Shown: one piece after another, positions 62,425 through 62,686 of the stretch
Numbering within the stretch: the stretch's first letter is position 1
Layout: each line of letters opens with the position of its first letter
Source of the DNA: JAAYDI01 sp052034005
Lineage (GTDB): Bacteria; Planctomycetota; Planctomycetia; Pirellulales; Pirellulaceae
Length of the DNA stretch: 62,686 nucleotides
Assembly (NCBI GenBank): GCA_052034005.1
Contig: JBPOJB010000053.1
Location: forward strand, 1 to 62,686
Direction of reading: 5' to 3'
The notes under the pieces: generated by a model
Told to the model about the DNA's origin: nothing
Databases searched by the model: none
What the model saw: only the letters and a program-made list of their open reading frames with translations
Program-made: the position numbers and the translations under genes

Positions 62425-62655
62425 ATGGCGAAAACCACGTGTCCCGTGTCTCGTGCCGAGTTCCTGGAACATGCGCAGCCGGTGGAAGTCACGATCAATG
62501 GCATCCCGATGACGGCTGAAGTCAAGGAGTTCTCCACGGGCTCGCTCGGCTGGCATTTGAACGGCAAGACCAACGTCAAGGTGAGCGACAAGTCGATCAG
62601 CGTGCAGATCGGCATGAATCTCACCGTCGTCGGATCCAAAGAACTGCCCAAGTGA
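62425..62655 (+). CDS. Small conserved protein of unknown function
   Basis: A 76-residue protein beginning MAKTTCPVSRAEF. No signal or membrane helix. It appears to be a small beta-rich domain (VEVTINGIPMTAEVKEFSTG, then VKVSDKSISVQIGMNLTVVGS). I recall similar short proteins in planctomycetes but no named family. A weak ribosome site (GATGGTGG) precedes the ATG. A longer frame from 62074 would run over the tRNA gene and is rejected. Confidence 0.65.
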   Translation: MAKTTCPVSRAEFLEHAQPVEVTINGIPMTAEVKEFSTGSLGWHLNGKTNVKVSDKSISVQIGMNLTVVGSKELPK

Positions 62656-62662
62656 GCGGCGT

Positions 62663-62686
62663 GGGGGGGGGGGCGCCCCCCCCCCC
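62663..62686. other. Homopolymer end: G-run then C-run
   Basis: The last bases are a run of G, then GC, then a run of C, perfectly self-complementary. It is probably a contig end or sequencing artefact rather than biology. Confidence 0.6.

Overview
The window is GC-rich bacterial DNA with the gene content of a planctomycete, probably of the Pirellulales type (order uncertain). The evidence is a DUF1598 protein, methanofuran/H4MPT-type C1 cofactor genes in a bacterium, Gfo/Idh/MocA proteins with Tat signals, NPCBM and HEAT/TPR/PQQ-propeller proteins, and a very long MoxR-DUF58-von Willebrand operon. No rRNA, transposase, phage gene or CRISPR array was seen. There is one tRNA, Phe(GAA). Low-complexity sequence at both ends suggests the window is a contig bounded by repeats.

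Layout. 1-760: tandem and palindromic intergenic repeats. 763-5263: a HEAT lipoprotein, a DUF2726 membrane protein, a tRNA-dihydrouridine synthase, a second repeat array (3574-4090) and queG. 5311-6796: two secreted planctomycete proteins around a strong intrinsic terminator. 6840-15477 (all minus strand): a SufR-like regulator, an orphan nuoB, sufC-sufB-sufD, a Rieske ferredoxin, a SufT-like protein and three methanofuran biosynthesis-type genes (ATP-grasp MfnD, MfnF-like, MfnE-like kinase). The regulator has a good sigma70 promoter whose -35 lies inside a 25-bp palindrome. That palindrome also abuts a divergent promoter for a second dihydrouridine synthase (15662-16669).

16682-27686: mixed genes: DUF1598, an FHA-GAF-sigma54 activator, a secreted thioredoxin, an oxidoreductase, a Ser/Thr kinase, a D-2-hydroxyacid dehydrogenase, and a DoxX-like/Tat-oxidoreductase pair whose first gene seems to start at CTG.

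27683-51557 (all minus strand): thirteen genes with no gap above 60 bp. They run from a 1579-residue PQQ-propeller protein through MoxR, DUF58, BatA-like and other VWA/coiled-coil envelope proteins to an NPCBM protein, then three HtrA-type proteins in tandem and a small membrane protein. Only the first HtrA keeps His-Asp-Ser. The second has lost His and Ser. The third has lost all three, and its fused esterase domain has also lost its serine nucleophile. This one-active, two-pseudoprotease arrangement in a MoxR/Bat operon is the most unusual system here.

51990-62655: an HU-type protein, an OFA-type MFS transporter, a bifunctional proline catabolism enzyme, a c-heme/TolB/TPR protein, a secreted TIM-barrel protein, a palindromic intergenic repeat region, tRNA-Phe and a small conserved protein.
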